In this document: one piece after another, positions 32,093 to 42,610 of the stretch
How positions within the stretch are numbered: position 1 is the stretch's first letter
How the letters are laid out: the number at the start of each line of letters is the position of its first letter
From: Streptomyces sp. NRRL F-2580
GTDB lineage: Bacteria > Actinomycetota > Actinomycetes > Streptomycetales > Streptomycetaceae
DNA length: 43,177 nucleotides
NCBI RefSeq assembly: GCF_000720115.1
Contig: NZ_JOIR01000047.1
Location: 1 to 43,177 of the forward strand
Reading direction: 5' to 3'
Program-made: the position numbers and the translations under genes
Notes under the pieces: model-generated
The model's database searches: none
Told to the model about the DNA's origin: nothing
Seen by the model: the letters and a program-made list of their open reading frames with translations, nothing else

Positions 32093-32467
32093 ATGGTGAG
32101 TGTCGAGACGTCTCTGAAGGAAGCGATGACCTCGATCGAGGGGAGCGTGGGGGCCGCACTGGTCGACTACACGAGCGGCATGGCCCTCGGAACGCTGGGC
32201 GGGGGCAAGGACCTCGATCTCACGGTGGCCGCGGCCGGGAACACCGACGTGATCCGGGCCAAGCTCCGCACCATGGAGATGCTGGGCATCGAGGAGGAGA
32301 TCGAGGACGTGCTGATCACCCTCGGCAGCCAGTACCACCTCATCCGGCTGATCAAGGGCCGCGGGGGCAACGGCCTGTTCCTCTACATCGTCCTGGACAA
32401 GGGCAGGGCGAACCTGGCCATGGCCAGGCACCAGCTCAAGCGCATCGAGGCGGAACTGGAGTTGTAA
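32093..32467 (+). CDS. Roadblock/LC7-family protein
   Basis: A 124-aa protein of the roadblock/LC7 type. Residues 13-47 hold the first strand/helix elements (GSVGAALVDYTSGMALGTLG), followed by DLDLTVAAAGNTDVIRAKLR, then EDVLITLGSQYHLIRLIKGR and FLYIVLDKGRANLAMARHQL. Such proteins often regulate small Ras-like GTPases or dimerise in signalling complexes. Streptomyces conservons contain similar proteins, but no GTPase or kinase gene is beside this one. AGGGAG precedes ATG 32093. It lies 155 nt after lazF and does not look like part of the thiopeptide pathway. Confidence 0.87.
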   Translation: MVSVETSLKEAMTSIEGSVGAALVDYTSGMALGTLGGGKDLDLTVAAAGNTDVIRAKLRTMEMLGIEEEIEDVLITLGSQYHLIRLIKGRGGNGLFLYIVLDKGRANLAMARHQLKRIEAELEL

Positions 32468-32500
32468 CCGTCCTTCTGCTTCCCGGCTCCGCACGCCCAG

Positions 32501-32522
32501 GAGTTGAAAGACTCTTCAACTC
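32501..32522. promoter_or_regulatory. Dyad, probable ArsR-family operator
   Basis: GAGTTGAA (32501-32508) and TTCAACTC (32515-32522) are perfectly complementary around six bases. The pattern TTGAA-N6-TTCAA resembles operators of ArsR/SmtB repressors. It lies 110 nt upstream of the ArsR-like gene. The alternative is a terminator for the roadblock gene, 34 nt upstream, but no U-tract follows. Confidence 0.55.
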
Positions 32523-32631
32523 GGCACATCTGAATGTGATCAGCAGAGGGTGGACCGGAGCCAGGGGGCGGGAGGATGGAGGTCTGGCCGCCAGCTCATG
32601 AAAAGCCGAACCCGGGTGGGAGTGTTGTCGC

Positions 32632-32991
32632 ATGCAGGTGCCGCTGTACCAGGCCAAGGCGGAGTTCTTCCGCATGCTCGGACACCCCGTCCGCATCCGC
32701 GTACTGGAACTGCTCCAGAACGGCCCCGTACCGGTACGCGAACTGCTGAACGAGATCGAGATCGAGCCGTCCAACCTCTCCCAACAGCTCGCGGTACTGC
32801 GCCGATCCGGCATCGTGGTCTCCATACGTGACGGCTCCACCGTCAGCTACGCCCTCGCCGGCGGCGACGTCGCGGAACTCCTGCGGGCCGCACGACGCAT
32901 CCTCACCGAACTGCTGGCCGGACAGAGCGAGCTGCTCGCCGAACTCCGCCACGCCGACACCTCCGTACACGCAGGTCCGACCAGACTGTGA
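32632..32991 (+). CDS. ArsR/SmtB-family transcriptional regulator
   Basis: A 119-aa winged-helix repressor. The N-terminal helix AEFFRMLGHPVRIRVLELLQ and the recognition helix PSNLSQQLAVLRRSGIVVSI are strongly typical, followed by the wing RDGSTVSYALAG. No CxC or other canonical metal site is visible, since there is no Cys in the protein, so the signal may be non-metallic. In other actinobacteria similar regulators precede SulP-type transporters; no transporter follows here. A matching dyad upstream suggests autoregulation. ATG 32632 is the only start giving the family N-terminus. Confidence 0.88.
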   Translation: MQVPLYQAKAEFFRMLGHPVRIRVLELLQNGPVPVRELLNEIEIEPSNLSQQLAVLRRSGIVVSIRDGSTVSYALAGGDVAELLRAARRILTELLAGQSELLAELRHADTSVHAGPTRL

Positions 32992-33181
32992 CCGCCCACC
33001 CCTCGGCCGGCCGCGCGTCCGAGGCGCGCACGGGCCGGGGCAGGGGTTGTCGATCACAAACCGCACAGCCGGTAAAGCCTTGGCCCCTATGGAGTGAATG
33101 CCGCCAGGATCCCGCGACCCTTGGCCGGAACCTTACGTACGTTGGCCCCTCTTCTCGCTCATCACCACAACTGGGGGGCCG

Positions 33182-34906
33182 GTGCGCAACCACCGACTCG
33201 TAATGACCGCTGCCCTCGTGGCAGCCGGTCTCGGCATCATCCCGGGCACCGCGCAGGCGGCGGATCCCGTACCCGCCGCGGCCGGCGTGGCCGAGGCGAT
33301 AGCCAAGGCATTCACCTCCGAGGGCTTCCACAGCCCGGCCGACCGCACGATCCGCACCACCCTGCCCGGCGCCGCCGCCGCGAACGGCAAGACGAACGCC
33401 AAGACCGCCACACCGCAGAGCGCCCAGAGCGCCCAGAGCGCGCCGGCCGCAGTGGCCGCGGCGGACGCGGGGGCCAACCCGGCCCTCGCGGTCGACGTCA
33501 GCGGCACCAGCCACACCGCGCACGGCATCGAACTCACCACCCTGATCACGAGCGCCGACTTCGCCCTCGGCGTCGTCATCGACTGGGGCGACGGGAAGAC
33601 CGACACGGCCACCGCCCAGGGCAACGCCGAGCTGCACCACTCGCACACGTACGACAAGTCCGGCGAGTACCAGGTCAAGGTGACGGTGACCGACACCGCC
33701 AACGCCGTCCAGGCCGCCAACGGGGGCGCCTTCCTCACCCCCGGCTCCGACTTCACCCCGCACACCCCGACCCGGCTCCTCGACACCCGCGACGGCACCG
33801 GCGCACCCGCGACCAAGGTCCCCGGACTGGGCTCCGTCCGGGTGAAGATCGCCGGCAACGCCGCCGTCCCGGCCGGCGTCACCGCCGTCGCCCTCAACGT
33901 CACGGTCACCGAGACCGTCGACAGCGGGTACGTGACCGCCTGGCCCGGCACCGGCTACGACCGCCCCGGCACCTCGAACCTGAACTACACGGCCGGCCGG
34001 TCCGTCCCGAACCTGGTGATCGTGCCGGTCGGCGAGGACGGGTACGTGGAGCTCTACAACGGCGGCCCGCAGCCGGTCGACCTCATCGCCGACGTCACCG
34101 GCTACTTCACCCGGGCCTCGGCCGGCGGCTACACCTCGATGACGCCCGCCCGGTTCGTGGACACCCGCGAAGGCCTCGGCGCGCCCCGGGGCAAGCTCGC
34201 CGCGCGCACCGCGTTCACGACACGGATCGGCGGCCTGGAGAGCGTGCCCCAGGGCATCACCGCCGTGGCACTGAACGTCACGGTGACCGAACCCGGCGGG
34301 CCGGGCCACCTGACCGCCTTCTCCGGCGACGGGCCGGTCCCCACGGCGTCGAACCTGAACTTCGTACCCGGCCAGACGGTGGCCAACGCCGTGATCGTGC
34401 CGGTGGCCACGGACGGGACGATCAAGGTCTTCAACGGGTCCTGGAGCGCCGCCCACGTGGTGGTCGACGTCGTCGGCTACTACAGCAAGGACAGCAAGGC
34501 CGCCTTCCTGCCCTTCACCCCCTTCCGGACCCTCGACACCCGCGAGGAGGCCTACGGCTGGCCCGGCGGCCGGTTCCGGGCCCGCGAGTACATCACGCAG
34601 GGGTTCACGCCCGAGGCGGCGACGGGTGTCGAGGCCTACGTGCTGAACACTACCGTCACCGGCACCGGCGGCACCGGATACCTCTCGGTGGCACCGAGCC
34701 CCCACCCGCTGCCGGCGGAGGGCGGACCCGCCGCGCCCACCGCACCGCGCCCCGGCTCCTCCACCCTGAACTGGACGGCCGGCGAGACCGTCCCCAACCT
34801 GGTCCAGGCGAGCGACGGCGACCACGGCGTCATCACCTTCTGGAACCAGGGCTACCAGGACGCAGACCTGGTGCTCGACGTCTTCGGCGTCTACCAGTCG
34901 AAGTGA
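33182..34906 (+). CDS. Secreted PKD-domain protein with three C-terminal repeats
   Basis: A 574-aa exported protein. The signal peptide ends near AQAA (residue 27). A PKD domain lies at about 98-180, with VVIDWGDGK and HTYDKSGEYQVKVTVTD. Three repeats of about 120 residues follow. Each starts with a motif like TRLLDTRDG (variants ARFVDTREG, FRTLDTREE) and contains SNLNYTAGRSVPNLVIVPVG-like segments (variants SNLNFVPGQTVANAVIVPV, STLNWTAGETVPNLVQ), closing with VDLIADVTGYF, VHVVVDVVGYY-like and DLVLDVFGVY. The repeats are probably beta-rich surface modules. GTG 33182 has GGGGGG upstream. The role is unknown; adhesion or cell-surface binding is a guess. Confidence 0.82.
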   Translation: MRNHRLVMTAALVAAGLGIIPGTAQAADPVPAAAGVAEAIAKAFTSEGFHSPADRTIRTTLPGAAAANGKTNAKTATPQSAQSAQSAPAAVAAADAGANPALAVDVSGTSHTAHGIELTTLITSADFALGVVIDWGDGKTDTATAQGNAELHHSHTYDKSGEYQVKVTVTDTANAVQAANGGAFLTPGSDFTPHTPTRLLDTRDGTGAPATKVPGLGSVRVKIAGNAAVPAGVTAVALNVTVTETVDSGYVTAWPGTGYDRPGTSNLNYTAGRSVPNLVIVPVGEDGYVELYNGGPQPVDLIADVTGYFTRASAGGYTSMTPARFVDTREGLGAPRGKLAARTAFTTRIGGLESVPQGITAVALNVTVTEPGGPGHLTAFSGDGPVPTASNLNFVPGQTVANAVIVPVATDGTIKVFNGSWSAAHVVVDVVGYYSKDSKAAFLPFTPFRTLDTREEAYGWPGGRFRAREYITQGFTPEAATGVEAYVLNTTVTGTGGTGYLSVAPSPHPLPAEGGPAAPTAPRPGSSTLNWTAGETVPNLVQASDGDHGVITFWNQGYQDADLVLDVFGVYQSK

Positions 34907-35101
34907 TGCCCGCGGGGTGGCCCGCACCGGCGGGCCACCCCGCCCACCCCGACAGGTGAAGGTGACGGGGGCAGCGCATTGGAGTGGCCCGCGTCGCCGC
35001 CGATGGCGTGGCTCCGGACCGGCCCGCGGGCGCCGCCTAGGGTCGACGCGACCGGGCCGGCACCGCAGCCGGCCGGCCCTCGCGGAAGAGGTGGGTGCAT
35101 C

Positions 35102-36064
35102 GTGGAACGCGTCCCGGCCGACTCACACGGACAGGAACCTCCAGCGCCCGCCCGCCGGATCCGCCGGCCGCTGAACCGCGGCCTCGCCGCCGTCACGGGA
35201 CTGCTGCTCCTGTGCGTGCTGCCCGCGCGCGCGGTGGGCGTCACCCAGCCCCACGACGCCCGCCCGCACACCTCCCTGCCGCTGTACGTCTCCGACTACG
35301 GAAACGACCGCGTGGTCACCCTGCCGCCCGACGGCGGCGGCCCGAGCACCCTCCCCCTGGACGGCCTGGTCCGCCCGACGGGCCTGGCCTTCGACCGTAC
35401 GGGCAGCCTCTACGTCTCCGACACCGGCAACAACCGCGTGGTGCGGCTGCTCCCGGACGGGGGAGGCCAGTCCACCGTCCCCACCGACGGCCTCTCGCGC
35501 CCCCTGGGTCTGGCCGTCGACCCCGCCGGCGACCTCTACATCGCCGACAGCTTCAACGACCGCGTGGTGAAGGTGCCCGCCGACGGCACCGGCCAGACCA
35601 CCGTCCCCACCACCGGCCTGCTGCACCCCTGGGGCCTGGCCCTGGAACCCGACGGGGACCTCTACATCTCCGACTTCGTCAACGACCGCGTGGTGAAGGT
35701 GCCGGCCGACGGCACCGGCCAGACCACCGTCCCCACCACCGGCCTCTCACAGCCCACCGGACTGGCCCTGAGCGCCACCGGAGACCTCTACGTCTCCGAC
35801 AGCGGCAACAACCGGGTGGTGAAGCTCGCCGCCGGCACCGGCGCCCAGACCACCGTCCCCGCCACCGGCCTGAGCAGCCCGCTCGGCCTCGCGGTCGACC
35901 GCCGCGGCACCCTCTACGTGGCCGACGCCTTCAACAACCGCGTCCTGCGCGTCCGCCCCAACGGCACCCAGAGCACCCTGAACTCCACCGGCCTCAACAC
36001 CCCCACCGGCCTGGCCCTTCCCCCGGACACCCGCACCACCCCGCCGGCGGCCCCGGCGCGGTGA
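35102..36064 (+). CDS. Secreted/anchored NHL-repeat beta-propeller
   Basis: A 320-aa protein. The N-terminal part carries a hydrophobic helix (AAVTGLLLLCVLPARAVG, about residues 28-45), which is a signal peptide or anchor. The rest is six NHL blades of about 42-44 residues, each with a variant of LYVSDTGNNRVVRLLPDGGG and a GLAVDPAGDLYIADS strand. Adjacent blades three and four are close to identical (VVKVPADGTGQTTVPTTGL twice). Such propellers resemble the sensor domain of PknD-type kinases, but no kinase is attached. GTG 35102 has GAGGTGGG upstream. The ligand is unknown. Confidence 0.87.
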   Translation: MERVPADSHGQEPPAPARRIRRPLNRGLAAVTGLLLLCVLPARAVGVTQPHDARPHTSLPLYVSDYGNDRVVTLPPDGGGPSTLPLDGLVRPTGLAFDRTGSLYVSDTGNNRVVRLLPDGGGQSTVPTDGLSRPLGLAVDPAGDLYIADSFNDRVVKVPADGTGQTTVPTTGLLHPWGLALEPDGDLYISDFVNDRVVKVPADGTGQTTVPTTGLSQPTGLALSATGDLYVSDSGNNRVVKLAAGTGAQTTVPATGLSSPLGLAVDRRGTLYVADAFNNRVLRVRPNGTQSTLNSTGLNTPTGLALPPDTRTTPPAAPAR

Positions 36065-36066
36065 CC

Positions 36067-36115
36067 GCGCACGGGACTGCGCACGGGACTGCGCACGGGA
36101 CTGCGTACCGGGACT
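36067..36115. repeat. 12-bp direct tandem repeat between convergent genes
   Basis: Three perfect copies of GCGCACGGGACT (36067-36102) and one degenerate 13-nt copy lie just after the NHL stop and before the stop of the convergent phosphatase gene. The unit has little dyad symmetry, so it does not form a clear terminator. Confidence 0.9.
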
Positions 36116-36122
36116 GCGCGCC

Positions 36123-37214
36123 TCAGGGCTCGCACAGGCGTACGGCGAGGGCGGCGATGTCGTCGTCAAGACGTCCCCGGCTGTAGCTCAAGAGGTCGCC
36201 GTGAAGAGCCGTGAGCAGTTCGCGGGGCGGCGTCGGGGGCTGCCGGCCCATCCACGCCGCCAGCGGGAAGAACTCGCCGTCGCGGGCGCGGGCCTCGGCG
36301 ATCCCGTCGGTATAGAGGAGCAGCAGGTCACCGGGGGTGAAATCGAAGGTGTCGACGGTGTAGTGATCGCCGATCAGCTCCGCGAGGCTGAGCAGCGGCG
36401 AGGGGGTGGCGGACTCCAGGACACGGAGCTTCCCGCGGTTCAGGAGCAGTGGCGGGGGGTGTCCGCAGTTGAGGACGTCGATACGGCCGCCCTCGCGCGG
36501 GATCTCGACGAGCAGGGCCGTGGCGAAGCGCTCCATCGGCCCGTCGGGGGCGAAGGCGGCGTTGTAACGGGTACTGCTGGCGTCCAGCCTGCGCGCGACC
36601 TCGACCATGTCGATCTCGCCGTAGGCCGCCTCCCGGAAGGCGTTGACGATCGCCGCGGCCGCCCCCACCGCCGGCAGGCCCTTGCCCCGCACGTCACCGA
36701 TGAGCAGCCTGACCCCGAACGGCGTGTCGACCACCTCGTAGAAGTCCCCGCCGATGCGGGCCTCCGCCGCTGCCGCGAGGTACAGCGACTCGATCTCGAT
36801 GTTCCCGACGCGGTGCGGCATGGGGCTCAGCACCACCTGCTGCGCCGCGTCCGCGACGAGCCGCACCTGGAAGAGGGTGCGCTCCCGCTGGAGCCGGACA
36901 TGGCTTCCGTAGGCGGCGGCCACGGTGACCGCGATGATCCCCGCGGCCGTCCACCACGTGCCCAGATCGGGGAAGAGGAAGCCGAGGCCGATCATCAGGA
37001 AGAGGCACACCGTCCCGAGCAGGACGGTGGGCAGGACCGGCCACATGGCGGCGGCCAGGGCCGGAGCAGCGGGCAGGAGCCGGCTGAAGGCCATCTCCCG
37101 CGGGGTGCCGTAGGCCAGGCTGGCGATCACGACGGTCAGAATGACCGGCGACAGCCGTACAAGCCACCCCCGGCCGTAGTGCCGACGCAGCCGCAGCCGT
37201 CCAGACTCGATCAC
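36123..37214 (-). CDS. Membrane PP2C/SpoIIE-type Ser/Thr phosphatase
   Basis: A 363-aa protein. Residues about 19-105 contain four hydrophobic helices. The C-terminal PP2C-SpoIIE domain carries the metal-binding Asp157 in RIGGDFYEVV and Asp174 in LIGDVRGKGLPA, then LLLLYTDGIAEARA and DDDIAALAVRL. Such proteins in Streptomyces often act on anti-anti-sigma factors. There is no PAS, GAF or anti-sigma kinase domain. GTG 37214 is the likely start. It has no properly spaced Shine-Dalgarno sequence but lies 7 nt after TACTCT, a possible -10, so it could be leaderless. It converges with the NHL gene. Confidence 0.9.
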   Translation of the reverse strand: MIESGRLRLRRHYGRGWLVRLSPVILTVVIASLAYGTPREMAFSRLLPAAPALAAAMWPVLPTVLLGTVCLFLMIGLGFLFPDLGTWWTAAGIIAVTVAAAYGSHVRLQRERTLFQVRLVADAAQQVVLSPMPHRVGNIEIESLYLAAAAEARIGGDFYEVVDTPFGVRLLIGDVRGKGLPAVGAAAAIVNAFREAAYGEIDMVEVARRLDASSTRYNAAFAPDGPMERFATALLVEIPREGGRIDVLNCGHPPPLLLNRGKLRVLESATPSPLLSLAELIGDHYTVDTFDFTPGDLLLLYTDGIAEARARDGEFFPLAAWMGRQPPTPPRELLTALHGDLLSYSRGRLDDDIAALAVRLCEP

Positions 37215-37503
37215 ACTTCCCAGAGTATGTGCGCAATGAGGGCACAGCGCTCTGGCGAACGGAGCCGGCCCCCCGCCCCCGCCCCCCGGCCGGGTGTCAT
37301 ACCGCGCCGATCCCGCGATCCATCGCGGACCGAAACTGTCCGCAAGCAGGGACGCTCCGAGGTTGCCCGACAGGCTCCCCGCCCGCTTCGGCCGGACGGC
37401 CCGACCCTCCGACCGGGCGAAACCGGCGCGGCGCGGCGATGAGTACGCGGGCATCCGCAGGTCTATCCCTTGACGGAGACAACCCACTCACCGGGAGCAC
37501 GCC

Positions 37504-39754
<2,251 letters not shown>

Positions 39755-39771
39755 CCCGACGACCACGCCAC

Positions 39772-39808
39772 CCGCAGGTGCTGCCGCACCCGGCGGCAGC
39801 ACCTGCGG
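39772..39808 (+). terminator. 16-bp perfect hairpin after gdhA
   Basis: Left arm 39772-39787 (CCGCAGGTGCTGCCGC) and right arm 39793-39808 pair without mismatch around a 5-nt loop, 18 nt after the gdhA stop. There is no U-tract, as is common for Streptomyces terminators. The last two bases of the right arm are the first two of the GGAGG Shine-Dalgarno sequence of the next small gene. Confidence 0.82.
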
Positions 39809-39820
39809 AGGACCGCTCGC

Positions 39821-40045
39821 GTGACACTGGGTGTCGTGCCCCCACCACAGGACAGGTCCTGCCTCTCCCTCTGCTCCAAGGACTCGATCCTGTCGACCGG
39901 GTCGGTGGGTTCGGTGCTGTCGATCGGGTCGGTCGGCTCGGTGCTGTCGGTCGGCTCGGTGGGCTCCGCCCTCTCCGCCGCGTCCATCGGCTCCTCCCTC
40001 TCCCCGCAAACCCTGCACGCCCTGCATCGCCGGGGCCGGGCGTGA
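39821..40045 (+). CDS. Small Ser/Gly-repeat protein
   Basis: A 74-aa protein. Residues about 20-60 are a repeat of about ten residues: SILSTGSVGSVLSIGSVGSV, then LSVGSVGSALSAASIGSSLS. The DNA under the repeats is also repetitive, with TCGGT-type units, but synonymous codons vary. I recall similar small SxGS-repeat proteins in Streptomyces but know of no function. The regular i, i+5 spacing of small and hydrophobic residues would suit a beta-solenoid or a membrane-interacting strand. GTG 39821 has GGAGG 9 nt upstream. The head ends with an unusual Cys pair (CLSLC). Confidence 0.65.
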   Translation: MTLGVVPPPQDRSCLSLCSKDSILSTGSVGSVLSIGSVGSVLSVGSVGSALSAASIGSSLSPQTLHALHRRGRA

Positions 40046-40132
40046 GGCCTCCGTAGCCGCTCCCGAAGGCTCTCCGATCTTGAACCCACCCCTCGGGTAG
40101 GGTGACGCGACAGTTCACAGGGGGAGCGAAAG

Positions 40133-40684
40133 ATGAAGTGGCAAGCGCTGCGAGCAGCCGCCGTGTTGGGTATGTCCGGGCTGCTCATCACGGGATGCAG
40201 CGACTCCGAAGGCGCGAAGCCCTCGGACCACCCCCCGGCCGCCACCGCCGCATCCGCCGCCGCCCCCTCCTCCGCGCCGTCGGCGGAGCCGGTCTCGGCG
40301 AGGGCACAGGCCGCCGAGAAGGTGAAGCTCGCCGTCGAGAAGCGCATCTCGGCGGATGAACGGCAGTTCGGCTCGGGTGTGAACTCCCCCTGCTCCACGT
40401 CATCGCCCCAGATGCTCACCGCCAAGTGCAAGGCAGCAGCCGATGCCACATCCGACGCCGCCGGCCTGGCCCTGACCGAGATCGACGGCCGCCAGGGATT
40501 CGCGACGCTCGACTCCGCCGCCCGCAAGCTCCAGACCGCGGTCCGTACCTACGAAACCCTGGGATGCGCCACCGAGCCGACGGCAGCGGACACCCGCACG
40601 GCGTGCCTGGAGCCGGCCGCCGTCATCGCGCAGGGCTTCGCGGACCTGCGCGGCGGGGCCAACGCGGGCCTGGCCGGCAAGTAA
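40133..40684 (+). CDS. Putative lipoprotein of unknown function
   Basis: A 183-aa exported lipoprotein. A lipobox LLITGC (Cys22) follows a short charged and hydrophobic N-terminus. Residues 25-58 are a Pro/Ala/Ser-rich tether. The mature part (about 62-183) is helical with four Cys residues (PCSTSSPQMLTAKC, then GCATEPTAADTRTACLEP) that could form two disulfides. No family is recognised. GGGGGAG precedes ATG 40133. It stands alone between the repeat protein and the BCCT transporter. Confidence 0.82.
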   Translation: MKWQALRAAAVLGMSGLLITGCSDSEGAKPSDHPPAATAASAAAPSSAPSAEPVSARAQAAEKVKLAVEKRISADERQFGSGVNSPCSTSSPQMLTAKCKAAADATSDAAGLALTEIDGRQGFATLDSAARKLQTAVRTYETLGCATEPTAADTRTACLEPAAVIAQGFADLRGGANAGLAGK

Positions 40685-40846
40685 CCCCGGCAGCGGCACG
40701 GGAACCGCAGGCGCTGCTCCTCGACACCGTGCGGCCCATCACGCCCCCGGGGACCCGAACGACGCCTGTTGATGCCGGGACAGGTGCGCACGCCGTGGTA
40801 CGGGATAACCGAAGCCATCGGCCGTGATCGCGAAAGGGTGCCGCCT

Positions 40847-42610
40847 GTGTCCCAGGAGCAACGTAAACGCAGGCAGAGGATGCGGCTGCCCGTGAAGGCG
40901 GCCCTGCCCGGCGGCCACCCCCACGAGGACAAGGCACCCGTCACCGACAAGGTGGTCTTCGGCGTGACGGCCGTGCTCACCCTGGGCTTCGTGATCTGGG
41001 GCGTCACGGCCACCAGCTCGCTGGAGAGCGTCTCCGACACCCTGCTCAACGGCCTGATGCACAACGGCGGCTGGGCGTTCGTCCTGGCCGCCTCGGGGTT
41101 CGTCGTCTTCGCGCTCTGGCTCGCCATCAGCCGGTACGGACGCATCGAACTGGGCCAGGAACACGAGAAGCCGGAGTTCAGCACCGTCTCCTGGGTCGCC
41201 ATGATGTTCAGCGCCGGCATGGGCATCGGCCTGATGTTCTACGGCGTCAGCGAACCCCTCGCGCACTTCACCACCCCGCCGCCGGGCACCGACCCCGCCG
41301 ACTCGGCGGACGCCATGCAGACGGCGCTCGCCACCACGCTCTTCCACTGGACGCTCCACCCGTGGGCCATCTACGCGGTGGTCGGCCTGGCCATCGCGTA
41401 CAGCACCTTCCGGCGCCGCAGACGGCAGACGATCAGCGCCGTCTTCGTCCCGCTCCTCGGGAAGGAGCGCGCCGAGGGCGCACCAGGCCGGGTGATCGAC
41501 ATCCTGGCGATCTTCGCCACGCTGTTCGGCTCCGCGACGTCCCTGGGACTCGGCGCGCTCCAGATCGGCAGCGGCATGCACGAGGTGGGCTGGCTGAGCA
41601 AGGCCGGGACGGGGCTGCTCGTCGCCATCATCGGCGTGCTGACCGTCTGCTTCGTCTTCTCCGCCGTCTCCGGCGTGGAGAAGGGCATCCAGTGGCTCTC
41701 CAACATCAACATGGTGCTGGCGGTCATCCTCGCGGCCTTCGTGTTCGTCGTCGGCCCCACCATCCTGGTCCTCGACCTGATCCCCACCTCCCTCGCCGCG
41801 TACTTCGAGGAGCTGCCCCAACTGGTCGGCCGCACCGAGGCGTCCACCGGCGGCGGTGACGTCGCCGACTGGCTGAGCAGCTGGACGGTCTTCTACTGGG
41901 CCTGGTGGATCTCCTGGACGCCGTTCGTCGGCATGTTCATCGCCCGCATCAGCCGGGGCCGTACGATCCGTCAGTTCATCGGCGGCGTCATCCTGGTGCC
42001 CAGTACCGTGAGCCTGGTCTGGTTCGCCATCTTCGGCGGCACGGCCATGCGCCTGAAGGAGCAGGGAGAGCTCGCCGGCGCGACCACGCCCGAGGCGCAG
42101 CTCTTCGGGGTGCTCCAGGAGTTCCCGATCGCCGGCGTGATGAGCCTGCTCGTGATGGTCCTGGTCAGCATCTTCTTCGTCTCCGGCGCCGACGCGGCAT
42201 CGATCGTGATGGGCACCCTCTCCCAGAAGGGCACCTTCGAACCCGCCCGGTTCATCGTCGTCTTCTGGGGCGTGGTCACCGGTGGCGTGGCCGCCGTGAT
42301 GCTGCTCGTCGGCGAGGGCAAGGGCGACGCCCTCGCGGGCCTGCAACACCTGACGATCCTCGTCGCGGCCCCGTTCGTCCTGGTGATGATCGGCATGTGC
42401 TGGGCCCTCCTGCGGGACCTCCGCCAGGACCCGCTGATCGTCCGCACCGAACTCGCCGAGGAGGCGGTGGAGGAAGCCGTGATCGCGGGCCACGAGAAGT
42501 ACGCGGGCGACTTCGAGATCCGCATCGGCCCGTCCCAGGACGAGCCCCCCGGGAAACCACAGGACGACCGCGACCACACAAACCCGGAACCCCCACCCCC
42601 GACCCCCTGA
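40847..42610 (+). CDS. BCCT-family (betaine/choline/carnitine) transporter
   Basis: A 587-aa secondary transporter with about 12 helices. Recognisable parts are SAGMGIGLMFYGVSEPLAHF (glycine-rich TM of the substrate site), HPWAIYAVVGLAIAYSTFRR, SGVEKGIQWLSNINM and the aromatic motif WWISWTPFVGMFIARISRGR. It imports compatible solutes such as glycine betaine or choline; which one is not decided here. The C-terminal 60 residues are Glu- and Pro-rich and cytoplasmic, possibly an osmosensing tail. GTG 40847, with AAAGGG upstream, gives a usual N-terminus; an in-frame ATG at 40769 is less likely. Confidence 0.93.
   Translation: MSQEQRKRRQRMRLPVKAALPGGHPHEDKAPVTDKVVFGVTAVLTLGFVIWGVTATSSLESVSDTLLNGLMHNGGWAFVLAASGFVVFALWLAISRYGRIELGQEHEKPEFSTVSWVAMMFSAGMGIGLMFYGVSEPLAHFTTPPPGTDPADSADAMQTALATTLFHWTLHPWAIYAVVGLAIAYSTFRRRRRQTISAVFVPLLGKERAEGAPGRVIDILAIFATLFGSATSLGLGALQIGSGMHEVGWLSKAGTGLLVAIIGVLTVCFVFSAVSGVEKGIQWLSNINMVLAVILAAFVFVVGPTILVLDLIPTSLAAYFEELPQLVGRTEASTGGGDVADWLSSWTVFYWAWWISWTPFVGMFIARISRGRTIRQFIGGVILVPSTVSLVWFAIFGGTAMRLKEQGELAGATTPEAQLFGVLQEFPIAGVMSLLVMVLVSIFFVSGADAASIVMGTLSQKGTFEPARFIVVFWGVVTGGVAAVMLLVGEGKGDALAGLQHLTILVAAPFVLVMIGMCWALLRDLRQDPLIVRTELAEEAVEEAVIAGHEKYAGDFEIRIGPSQDEPPGKPQDDRDHTNPEPPPPTP

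Noticed and set aside
32093..32467. Roadblock gene as part of the thiopeptide cluster
   Set aside because: There is a 155-nt gap, no known role for this family in thiopeptide biosynthesis, and the lactazole cluster ends at lazF.
40080..40103. TTGAAC...TAGGGT as a promoter for the lipoprotein
   Set aside because: The -10 is good but the spacing is only 12 nt and the first block does not match the PafBC motif.
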